A stretch of DNA of 30,393 bases, taken from positions 7,069 through 37,461 of the forward strand of contig DGSY01000044.1 of assembly GCA_002394125.1 (NCBI GenBank), in the 5' to 3' direction. The notes under the pieces are model-generated. The model searched no databases. It saw nothing but the letters and a program-made list of their open reading frames with translations, and was not told where the DNA came from. This stretch comes from Ruminococcus sp. UBA4350 (GTDB lineage Bacteria > Bacillota > Clostridia > Oscillospirales > Ruminococcaceae). Positions 1 to 6,263 of the stretch are shown piece by piece; position 1 is the stretch's first letter; each line of letters opens with the position of its first letter. Position numbers and translations under genes: made by a program.

Positions 1-335
1 AGGAACAGCCCGTTCCGGAACGGCACATAGGTCGAGACCGGTGCGCCGTCTGTTTCGCTGAGCTGCTCGGCATAGCTTTCCTTCGGGATCTCCTGCGAGC
101 TGCCCTTCAGCAGCGAGCAGTCCGAATCCGCAAAGATCGCTGCAAGATCCAGCGCTTGCAGCCGGACACCGTAATATGCCGCGACCGCTCTTGCCGCCTC
201 CAGCTCCTTTGTGTGCTTCTGTCCGTAGCTGACGGACAGTGCCAGCACATTCTCTGCGCCGTACCGTTCAACAGCCAGCGCCAGACAGGTCGTGCTGTCC
301 AGACCGCCGCTGAATAAAACCAATGCCTTCATCAT
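1..335 (-). CDS. queC: 7-cyano-7-deazaguanine synthase QueC (5' part only)
   Basis: ATP-dependent ligase that converts 7-carboxy-7-deazaguanine to preQ0, the last step of preQ0 synthesis in the queuosine pathway. The N-terminus reads MMKALVLFSGGLDSTTCLAL, holding the PP-loop ATP-binding motif SGGLDS typical of this N-type ATP pyrophosphatase family. Further on are SYGQKH and the STYVPFRNG segment, both characteristic of QueC. About 111 codons are present and the gene runs off the left edge, so the C-terminal zinc site is not visible. The start ATG overlaps the folE stop (ATGA), which implies translational coupling; a second ATG follows immediately at 332. It is the last visible gene of the operon read right to left from the promoter at 3067. 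Confidence 0.95.
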   Translation of the reverse strand, partial: MMKALVLFSGGLDSTTCLALAVERYGAENVLALSVSYGQKHTKELEAARAVAAYYGVRLQALDLAAIFADSDCSLLKGSSQEIPKESYAEQLSETDGAPVSTYVPFRNGLF

Positions 336-901
336 TTCACACCCTCTGTAATCAGTCTTTGCAGATTGCGGTCATCGCGGAATGCGCCGCAGAAGGTCTG
401 CGTGACAGTCCGCGCAGATGCATTGCGGATGCCGCGTGCGGTCATGCAGCTGTGCGTACCGGCGATCACCACGCCGACATCGGGCGTATCGGCGGCATCC
501 ATCATGATCTCTGCGATGTCCGCGCCGAGACGCTCCTGTAATTGCAGGCGCTTCGCCGCGAGATCGCAGATGCGCGCGATCTTGCTCAGCCCGATCACCC
601 TGCCGTTCGGCACATAGGCGACATTCACTGACATATCGTACATCAGTGCGAGATGGTGTTCGCAGTAGGAAAACACCTCAATATCCCGCACGACCACGGG
701 GCCGGCGTGCTTCGGCGCTTCAAAGGTCTTGCCGAATTTCTCCGCGATCTCGTGATTGGTATAGTTGAGCCCGTCGAACACCTCGGCGTACATTCTCGCA
801 ACGCGCTCCGGCGTTTCGAGCAGTCCCTCGCGATCGGGATCCTCGCCGAGTGCGACGAGAATGCCGCGGATATGTTCTTCGATTGCTTTCCGGTCGATCA
901 T
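332..901 (-). CDS. folE: GTP cyclohydrolase I (FolE)
   Basis: Converts GTP to 7,8-dihydroneopterin triphosphate, the first step of both folate and queuosine precursor synthesis. The 189-aa length is normal for the family. Zinc-binding motifs are visible: SYCEHHLA near residue 80 and HSCMTARG near residue 150. The segment VIGLSKIARICDLAAKRLQ is the typical family signature. Its place between queE and queC means it probably supplies the queuosine branch here. It overlaps the upstream GNAT-fusion gene and downstream queC by 4 nt each (ATGA), so the genes are tightly coupled. Expression should follow the preQ1 riboswitch at the operon start. Confidence 0.96.
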   Translation of the reverse strand: MIDRKAIEEHIRGILVALGEDPDREGLLETPERVARMYAEVFDGLNYTNHEIAEKFGKTFEAPKHAGPVVVRDIEVFSYCEHHLALMYDMSVNVAYVPNGRVIGLSKIARICDLAAKRLQLQERLGADIAEIMMDAADTPDVGVVIAGTHSCMTARGIRNASARTVTQTFCGAFRDDRNLQRLITEGVK

Positions 902-1818
902 GCTTTCACCTCATTTGTTTCCTGTTGATAAACGGAGATCACATACAGCTCCCGGCTGTCATCGCGCCGGTCATAGATCACGCCGTCAACGACCGGCAGC
1001 AGATGATAAAAATCTGCCCGGTTCGTGCAGAATACACAGTATGTACCGGTTTGGAGCGGCAGCGCTTTCACCTGCATTCCGCTGAAACTGTCCAGTTTAT
1101 GAAAATGATGCGCTGTAAGATATTTCTCAAAAACTGCCTGCTCATTCCATTCAGCAAAGCCCATTTCCGAAGCAAGCGCGGCAAGCGCTTCCTTTACCTC
1201 CGGATACGGCTTGCCGGTGAGCTTTGTCATCGTCCGGACGACGCAGCTCCGGTGTTCGTCCGAGGGATTGTAATATTTAAATTCCATATCTATTAGCGGA
1301 ATATCGTAGCGGTTGACTGTGATGCCGGATTCCTCGCCGTAAATTGCATCAATAAAAATGCCGCCGCTAGACAGGATTGTCCGGATGCTGCCGGTATTCC
1401 GGTCGCTGCATATCAGCCGCACCGTGCGGAGTCCCAGCTTCCGCGCTTCGGCAAGCAGAAGCCGGAACTGTTCCTTTGCATATCCCCTGCGGCGCTCGTC
1501 CGGCCGGACGGAATACCCGATATGCGAGCAGAATTCCGGGTCATCATCGTCATATTCCAATGCATGACGCAGACAGCAGGCGCCGACGATCTTTCCGTCA
1601 CTGTCCCGCACCGTCAGATACCACGAGATCTGCTCCTGCACGGATGCGCAGTGCCGAAGCCATTCCGCGGCGCTGCTGAACTGTTCCAGTCTGTCCAGTC
1701 CGGGGATGCTGTCGGGATCGGGCGTCACTCTCATGCGGTCAGCGGGGAATGCGGCGCGGTATTCCTCGATCTCAGCGGCATATTCCGCCGAGACCGGTAT
1801 CAGTCTGAGCTTCTCCAT
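898..1818 (-). CDS. GNAT acetyltransferase fused to a papain-like (Cys/His) domain
   Basis: A 306-aa two-domain protein. Residues 1-180 look like a GNAT N-acetyltransferase: the acetyl-CoA loop is in HIGYSVRPDERRRGYAKEQ (99-117), followed by the usual helix and the SDRNTGSIR segment. Residues 181-306 resemble small papain-fold proteins of Firmicutes and their phages. They have a Cys in HRSCVVRTMTKLTGKPY (C192), then TGTYCVF, a His in YHLLPVVDGVIYD (H272) and Asp candidates at 279, 283, 286 and 287. The substrate is unknown. The gene starts 1 nt after queE stops and overlaps folE by 4 nt, so it is a full member of the preQ0 operon. Family placement of the C-terminal half is from memory of conserved motifs and is the weaker part of the call. 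Confidence 0.75.
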   Translation of the reverse strand: MEKLRLIPVSAEYAAEIEEYRAAFPADRMRVTPDPDSIPGLDRLEQFSSAAEWLRHCASVQEQISWYLTVRDSDGKIVGACCLRHALEYDDDDPEFCSHIGYSVRPDERRRGYAKEQFRLLLAEARKLGLRTVRLICSDRNTGSIRTILSSGGIFIDAIYGEESGITVNRYDIPLIDMEFKYYNPSDEHRSCVVRTMTKLTGKPYPEVKEALAALASEMGFAEWNEQAVFEKYLTAHHFHKLDSFSGMQVKALPLQTGTYCVFCTNRADFYHLLPVVDGVIYDRRDDSRELYVISVYQQETNEVKA

Positions 1819-1819
1819 T

Positions 1820-2482
1820 TTACACGCCCCTTGCCTGCGGATCCCAGATGAATTTATGTAACTGTAATTGCAGGCGGAAATGCCCCATTCGTTCCGCCTT
1901 CATGATCTCAACGATCTCCGCCGGATCAATGCGCCCGAACACCGGGCTGAGATACAGCGGACACTGCGGCTTATACTGCTCCGCGATCTCCTTTGCCCGC
2001 AGAACATCCTCCCGCGAGCCGCAGACGAATTTCACAGTGTCATGCGCTCGCAGCAGCGCGAAATTCTCCGCGTGCATATGCTGTTCCATTTTGCTGGAGG
2101 GGAGCTTGTAGTCCATTGTGAAAACGCCGCCGCAATGCAGAAACGGCTCCAGCGGAACGGCACCGTTCGTTTCGATTTCGGTGCGAAGCCCCATATCTGC
2201 AAGCATCCGGATCGTATCTGCGATGTGCTTTTGCAGGAGCGGTTCGCCGCCGGTCAGCGTGACATTGCGCACGCCCTGTGCCGCTGCATCTGCTGCGATC
2301 TGTTCGATCTGCCGCAGCGTCACATCTTCATGCGGCGCATCCTTGCCGCAGGCCCATGCCGTATCGCACCAGTCACAGCGCAGATTGCAGCCTGCGAACC
2401 GCAGGAACAGCGCAAGCTCTCCGGCGCACTGCCCTTCACCGTTGATGCTGATGAAATGCTCCGCAAGCTGAAAAGTCTCCAT
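1820..2482 (-). CDS. queE: 7-carboxy-7-deazaguanine synthase QueE (radical SAM)
   Basis: Radical SAM enzyme that turns 6-carboxytetrahydropterin into 7-carboxy-7-deazaguanine. The 4Fe-4S motif CNLRCDWC (CX3CX2C) follows SINGEGQCAG near the N-terminus. The SAM-binding TLTGGEPLLQ and the C-terminal QLHKFIWDPQARGV are family hallmarks. I chose the ATG at 2482 (METFQLAEHF, 220 aa) over the longer frame from 2521, because the extra N-terminal residues only read through the end of queD. The chosen start lies 1 nt after the queD stop, with AGGTG just upstream as ribosome site. Confidence 0.96.
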   Translation of the reverse strand: METFQLAEHFISINGEGQCAGELALFLRFAGCNLRCDWCDTAWACGKDAPHEDVTLRQIEQIAADAAAQGVRNVTLTGGEPLLQKHIADTIRMLADMGLRTEIETNGAVPLEPFLHCGGVFTMDYKLPSSKMEQHMHAENFALLRAHDTVKFVCGSREDVLRAKEIAEQYKPQCPLYLSPVFGRIDPAEIVEIMKAERMGHFRLQLQLHKFIWDPQARGV

Positions 2483-2483
2483 A

Positions 2484-2903
2484 TCACACCTCATAGGACG
2501 CGCAGTTTTCCGGCGTTTCATAGACGGTCATGCGCCGCAGCGGAATGCCCTGCGCGGTCAGTGCTTCAAAAAATGCCTTTGCAAAATTCTCCGCAGTCGG
2601 GCGGCATGGGACTTCGATCAGCCGGAAGCCTTCGTCATGCAGCGCCGTGAGCGTCGCGGCTTTCAGCGATCCCTGCTCATAGATCAGCGCATGGTCATAG
2701 GCATCCGCGAGCTGCCGAACTGCTTTTTTCAGATCGCCGAAGTCGATGACCATGCCGCGCTTTTCGCCGGATTCCTGTAGGGAATCCGCAGCGGCCTCGG
2801 CCTCGATCACCCAGTGATGCCCGTGCAGATTGGCACATTTTCCGTTGTAGCCCGCGAGAAAATGTGCGCTGTCAAATGCCGCGGATGTTTTCAGAATATA
2901 CAT
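2484..2903 (-). CDS. queD: 6-carboxy-5,6,7,8-tetrahydropterin synthase QueD
   Basis: Converts dihydroneopterin triphosphate to 6-carboxytetrahydropterin, the step before QueE. The 139-aa protein has the PTPS-family zinc histidines (FDSAHF, then LHGHHW) and the catalytic Cys in GKCANLHG. The downstream YDHALIYE and PTAENFAKAFFE segments fit the family. It is the first gene of the operon. The ribosome site GAGGATGATG lies just after the T-tract of the riboswitch terminator, so read-through of that terminator decides whether the operon is made. Confidence 0.96.
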   Translation of the reverse strand: MYILKTSAAFDSAHFLAGYNGKCANLHGHHWVIEAEAAADSLQESGEKRGMVIDFGDLKKAVRQLADAYDHALIYEQGSLKAATLTALHDEGFRLIEVPCRPTAENFAKAFFEALTAQGIPLRRMTVYETPENCASYEV

Positions 2904-2915
2904 ATCATCATCCTC

Positions 2916-2949
2916 AAAAAAAGCGCCCGTCCGCAGTGCAGACAGGCGC
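2916..2949 (-). terminator. Intrinsic terminator of the preQ1 riboswitch
   Basis: On the minus strand GCGCCTGTC pairs with GACGGGCGC (9 bp, one G-U) around a 9-nt loop and is followed by seven T. It sits between the aptamer and queD. An alternative pairing is visible: GCAGAC at 2964-2969, just after the aptamer tail, can pair perfectly with GTCTGC at 2938-2943, which would break the terminator stem. This is a standard antiterminator arrangement for ligand-induced termination. Confidence 0.93.
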
Positions 2950-2969
2950 AGTGATCCCGTAATGTCTGC

Positions 2970-3012
2970 CCTAGTTTTGTTTCACGGCAGGATGGTGCAA
3001 GCGAACTGCCGG
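2970..3012 (-). promoter_or_regulatory. preQ1-I riboswitch aptamer
   Basis: On the minus strand P1 is CGGCAG/CTGCCG (3006-3011 with 2985-2990). The loop contains GTTCGCTTGCACC, and the A-rich tail AAACAAAACTAGG follows P1. The tail closely matches the preQ1-I H-type pseudoknot aptamers I remember from Thermoanaerobacter and Bacillus. It lies between a SigA promoter and a terminator, ahead of the complete preQ0 operon. Ligand binding is expected to favour the terminator and switch the operon off. Confidence 0.92.
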
Positions 3013-3038
3013 TATGCGCATCGGCGCACACAAGTGAT

Positions 3039-3067
3039 AGTATAGCACATTCGTGCGAAAATGTCAA
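3039..3067 (-). promoter_or_regulatory. SigA promoter of the queD operon
   Basis: TTGACA (3067-3062) and TATACT (3044-3039) are separated by exactly 17 bp on the minus strand. Transcription would start near 3032, just ahead of the preQ1 aptamer. The spacer holds a small GCAC/GTGC inverted repeat. Confidence 0.92.
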
Positions 3068-3151
3068 CCCTTCTGCGAAATCGGGAGTGGCCGGTCTTTT
3101 CATAACGCACATCTTTTTCGCATGACTGTTCCTTCCTGATCGGGCGTGTGC

Positions 3152-3685
3152 TTATGTTCTGTCCTCCTCCAGTCCCTTCCACCCAAAGCGGAAAACAGAT
3201 ACCAGAATCGAGATCAGCGTGATCGACTCGCTCAGCAGTCCGCCCCATGAATGCACAATGACATCATAGATCAGCCAGCAGGGCGATGCACAGACAAGAT
3301 TGACCAGACGGATCTTGCGCGGGCTGTTCGTCCAGTAGACAAAGGTGCTGGACACCGATGCAATGAATGCAAGCAGACTGACCGGCCCGTTCCATGTCAG
3401 GAAAAGTATGCCGGTAAACAGGGCTGCGATCATCACCGGACAGCCCTTCCACCGCACCCAATTCCAGTCATTGTATTTCATCATCAGCGCATTGCGCAGG
3501 ATATTGACCGCGAGACTGAGGCATCCGCTGAATGCATCCAGCAGAAAGAATTGCAGGCAGAAGAGCGCCGAGCCGATCAGCTGAAGCAGGAACAGCCGGC
3601 GGTTCGATCTGATCTGATAGGACAGGATAAATGCAGCTACGGCGGCAAATCCGATGCCCTGTACGAAGATCTCCGGCATGGTCAT
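3152..3685 (-). CDS. YgjV-like inner membrane protein
   Basis: A hydrophobic protein of about 177 aa with roughly five or six membrane segments. Its pattern (QGIGFAAVAAFILSYQ, then RRLFLLQLIGSALFCLQFFL) resembles the YgjV family of bacterial inner-membrane proteins, whose function is unknown. I chose the ATG at 3685, which overlaps the stop of the NifX-like gene (ATGA); ATG 3679 (MPEIF) is an alternative. It is translationally linked to the NifX-like gene and shares the promoter at 4130. No terminator was seen before the queD promoter. Confidence 0.72.
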   Translation of the reverse strand: MTMPEIFVQGIGFAAVAAFILSYQIRSNRRLFLLQLIGSALFCLQFFLLDAFSGCLSLAVNILRNALMMKYNDWNWVRWKGCPVMIAALFTGILFLTWNGPVSLLAFIASVSSTFVYWTNSPRKIRLVNLVCASPCWLIYDVIVHSWGGLLSESITLISILVSVFRFGWKGLEEDRT

Positions 3686-4023
3686 CCGGCAAAGCTGCAC
3701 CCTCTGAGTTCTTTTTTGAGCTCCAGTGTGCCGTCGAGATATTTGCTGACAACTGTATCAGCATCATCGGAATTGCAGGTATACAGCTCGATGCCGGCCT
3801 CTGCAAAGGCATCTGCGCCGTGCTGCCCGATATTCCCGACCAGCGCAAGGGTAACGCCGTTGTTTTTCAGATGCGTGATAAGGCCGGTATGCTCAAAGCC
3901 GCCGTTGTCAATGACTGCTGTTGAGACGATTCTGCCGTCCGCAATGTCATAGAGCTTGAAATACCGGCTTCTGCCGAAGGCGGGGTTGACTTTGCCGTCC
4001 AGATAGGGAACTGCGATTTTCAT
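3682..4023 (-). CDS. NifX/NifB-type dinitrogenase cofactor-like protein
   Basis: A 113-aa single-domain protein of the dinitrogenase Fe-Mo cofactor biosynthesis fold (NifX/NafY/NifB C-terminal type). It opens MKIAVPYLDGKVNPAFGRSR with FGRSRYFKLYDI and later ITHLKNNGVTLALVGNIGQ, the usual pattern of stand-alone members. Such proteins are common in anaerobes with no nitrogenase and probably bind metal clusters; the exact role here is unknown. The start at 4023 has a perfect AGGAGGT ribosome site, and the in-frame upstream ATG at 4083 has none. It heads a two-gene unit with the YgjV-like gene. Confidence 0.88.
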   Translation of the reverse strand: MKIAVPYLDGKVNPAFGRSRYFKLYDIADGRIVSTAVIDNGGFEHTGLITHLKNNGVTLALVGNIGQHGADAFAEAGIELYTCNSDDADTVVSKYLDGTLELKKELRGCSFAG

Positions 4024-4101
4024 AATGAGACCTCCTGTTTTTTGATCCGGTAACGATGATGCATCACACTGCACAGTTCGCACGCGAAATCATCTGTTGA
4101 A

Positions 4102-4130
4102 ATTATACCACAGTTTCATAGGAAAATCAA
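4102..4130 (-). promoter_or_regulatory. SigA promoter of the NifX-like gene
   Basis: On the minus strand TTGATT (4130-4125), a 17-bp spacer ending TGG, and TATAAT (4107-4102), an extended -10. The leader to the start codon is about 70 nt and holds a strong AGGAGGT. Confidence 0.85.
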
Positions 4131-4216
4131 GCTGCTCTGAGGATACCACCAGAAAATACCCGTCGGAACGGGGCAGCTGCTTTCCTGCCTGTCCGTTTTC
4201 TGAATCGCTTTCGCAG

Positions 4217-4245
4217 TTGACTTTTTATGCATTTTGTGGTATGAT
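4217..4245 (+). promoter_or_regulatory. SigA promoter, divergent from the NifX-like unit
   Basis: TTGACT (4217-4222), a 17-bp spacer ending TGG, and TATGAT (4240-4245). It is divergent from the promoter at 4130, with about 86 bp between the -35 boxes. Transcription should begin near 4252. Confidence 0.85.
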
Positions 4246-4261
4246 ATAAAAGTATATGTAT

Positions 4262-4324
4262 GCCCGTATCAGAACGGGCGGAAAAGGGGAGACCGGCAGG
4301 ACAGAAACCGTTCCCGCGCCGGTC
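4262..4324 (+). other. Structured leader with two hairpins
   Basis: The transcript leader ahead of the 4336 gene can form GCCCGT/ACGGGC (4262-4267 with 4274-4279) and a second stem GACCGGC/GCCGGTC (4291-4297 with 4318-4324) around a 20-nt loop. The second stem ends 11 nt before the start codon, where no good ribosome site is visible. I could not match it to a known riboswitch class. Confidence 0.5.
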
Positions 4325-4335
4325 AGCGTGCTTAC

Positions 4336-4875
4336 ATGATGAATAACCGAAATCTGAGCAGCCGCGTCGCGCTCGGCGGCATTGTCGCGGCACTCTGCAT
4401 CGTCATAATGTTCCTGACGGGCGTACTGCCGGCGCTGTATATCGCCGCGCCGATGGCCGCCGGTCTGCTGATGATCATTCTGGTTGAGGAGGTCTCGGTC
4501 GGCTGGGCATGGCTGACCTATCTGGCCGTGAGCCTGCTCTCACTGATCGTCACCTTTGACAAGGAAGCCGCACTGATGTTCATTCTGTTTTTCGGCTATT
4601 ATCCGATGCTCCGGATATGGATCGAACGGATCCGCGCAAAGCCGCTGAAAACCGCCTGCAAATTTGCGGTGTTCAATTTCTTTCTCGTTGTGGATTACAT
4701 CATGACCGTCTATGTGCTCGGTCTGCCGACCTTCGACGATACGGGCAAAGTCATGTATGTCATTCTGATCCTCGCATTCAATCTTGTATTTTATTTTTAC
4801 GAACGCATCCTCTCCCGCATGGACTGGTTCTATCATCAGATCTTCGTGCGGAAGGTGCTCGGCCGGAGACGCTGA
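4336..4875 (+). CDS. Multi-pass membrane protein of unknown function
   Basis: A 179-aa very hydrophobic protein with about five or six predicted membrane segments, starting MMNNRNLSSRVALGGIVAAL. The N-terminal pattern recalls small substrate-binding S components of ECF transporters, but I see no conserved motif that fixes the substrate, so this is only a resemblance. The start is uncertain: ATG 4336 or 4339, both with weak ribosome sites. The longer frame from 4234 is excluded because it begins before the promoter's start site. A structured leader precedes it, and the zinc-ribbon gene follows 24 nt later, probably in the same transcript. Confidence 0.75.
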   Translation: MMNNRNLSSRVALGGIVAALCIVIMFLTGVLPALYIAAPMAAGLLMIILVEEVSVGWAWLTYLAVSLLSLIVTFDKEAALMFILFFGYYPMLRIWIERIRAKPLKTACKFAVFNFFLVVDYIMTVYVLGLPTFDDTGKVMYVILILAFNLVFYFYERILSRMDWFYHQIFVRKVLGRRR

Positions 4876-4899
4876 GCAGATGCAAAAAGGAGTAACGCT

Positions 4900-5508
4900 A
4901 TGGCAATGAAAACAGTGATCTGCCCGTTCTGCGGGACACAGGTTCAGGTGGAGGAGGGGCAGTATGCACACTGTCCCGCCTGCGCGACCGAGCTGAATAC
5001 AGCGCCTGCGGAGGGCGGATTTGCATTCGCGCCGCAGGATGTGCCGGCCGCACCGGATCTGCAATTCGCGCCGCCGCCTGAACCCGCACCGATGCAGCCG
5101 CAGCAGATGCAGATGCCGGTGCAGCAGCCGGGCGCTGTCCCGATGCAGCCGCAGTACCGCGTGCAGTATTCTCCGGCGCAGTTACAGGCGGCGGAGAAAA
5201 AGCGCAAGACGTGGCATATCATGAATTGCGGACTCATGGGCTTTCAGACGCTGCTGTTTGCATTCGGCGTGCTGTTTGCCGCGATGAACAGGCGCTTCGG
5301 TATCCCGATGATCCTGACATGGGTTCTGACGCTGCCGTTTTTCGCGATCATATCCGCGATGAAGCGGCCGGATGAGGCGTACATCGAAAAGAAGCCGATG
5401 AGCAGGATCGCGCACGGCATCCTGTTTTTCCTGCTGAGCGCAGCGGCGACCTCTGCGGTCGGCGGCATTCTGTTCGCGATTCTCGCGGGACTGGCAGGGC
5501 TTTATTGA
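4900..5508 (+). CDS. Zinc-ribbon membrane protein with Pro/Gln/Met-rich linker
   Basis: A 202-aa protein of unknown function in three parts. An N-terminal zinc ribbon has CPFC (C8, C11) and CPAC (C25, C28). A low-complexity linker rich in Pro, Gln, Met and Ala covers about residues 35-95. Three hydrophobic segments follow from about residue 108 to the end, suggesting a membrane anchor with the ribbon in the cytoplasm. The ribosome site AAGGAG is well placed. It follows the membrane gene by 24 nt and probably shares its transcript. Confidence 0.85.
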   Translation: MAMKTVICPFCGTQVQVEEGQYAHCPACATELNTAPAEGGFAFAPQDVPAAPDLQFAPPPEPAPMQPQQMQMPVQQPGAVPMQPQYRVQYSPAQLQAAEKKRKTWHIMNCGLMGFQTLLFAFGVLFAAMNRRFGIPMILTWVLTLPFFAIISAMKRPDEAYIEKKPMSRIAHGILFFLLSAAATSAVGGILFAILAGLAGLY

Positions 5509-5560
5509 GCAGCGGTTTGTATTTAGTATGGTTTCGATTTCATAGTGATCGGGGGCTAAT

Positions 5561-6157
5561 ATGAGATTATTAAAGCCGAAAGAAGAAGTATCTGTTGTAA
5601 AGCACGGTCATATGGCGCTTGAAGTCAACTATTCTAATTGTCCGGAGTGCTTTGAACTGATCTCTGATGAAAATAAGATTGAGGTGTTGCAGGATGTACT
5701 GGTTGAAACACCTTCGTTTGATGAATACTATGATATCATAAAGTATAGATGTAATAAATGCGGATGTGAGTTTGAAAAGAAAGTGCAAAAAAGACGCGCG
5801 TTTTCATGGAAAAAGGGAAAACATAAAGTGTTAATCGGCGGGATAATATTTGCGGTTCTTGGATTACTGATTGCATGGCTGTTACATCCATCGGTTTTCC
5901 GGTCGATTCTATCGGCGTTCTGTTGGATTGTTTTGTTATTAGCTGTTGGAATTAAGTGTTTCTTTGCAACATGGAATAAAGGCGGGCATAAAATTGTTAC
6001 AATCTGTCTAACGACCTCGTCAATATCATTTGTATTGGGAGTATTGTTGAGATCATTTAGTGCGACTTCTAGCTTGGGCTCTGTCTTTTTATTATCTGGA
6101 GGATATGTTTTTGCAGCAACATTGTTAATTTGGCTAATAATTGTGGCCTGTTCATAA
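5561..6157 (+). CDS. AT-rich zinc-ribbon membrane protein, possibly acquired
   Basis: A 198-aa protein of unknown function. An N-terminal cytoplasmic region carries CPEC (C27, C30) and CNKCGC (C64, C67), a split zinc ribbon, followed by four hydrophobic segments. Base use is clearly unlike the neighbours: many TTA, ATA, AGA and GTA codons in an otherwise GC-rich region, and the AT-rich stretch continues to 6260. The ribosome site (GGGGGC) is weak. It has the same overall plan as the preceding gene (ribbon then membrane helices) but no obvious sequence identity, so an ancient duplication seems less likely than separate acquisition. Confidence 0.8.
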   Translation: MRLLKPKEEVSVVKHGHMALEVNYSNCPECFELISDENKIEVLQDVLVETPSFDEYYDIIKYRCNKCGCEFEKKVQKRRAFSWKKGKHKVLIGGIIFAVLGLLIAWLLHPSVFRSILSAFCWIVLLLAVGIKCFFATWNKGGHKIVTICLTTSSISFVLGVLLRSFSATSSLGSVFLLSGGYVFAATLLIWLIIVACS

Positions 6158-6263
6158 TAATGTACTTTTCTGAATCATGGAAGATGATAATAATGCGGAG
6201 TGAATTATACTGAATCAACATTCGCATTGAAATATAAATATTATAAAAAGGAGTTCTTTAATC

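Noticed and set aside
6158..6263. T-box leader for aspS
   Set aside because: The gap is only about 106 nt and lacks the TGGNACCGCG box and any terminator stem.
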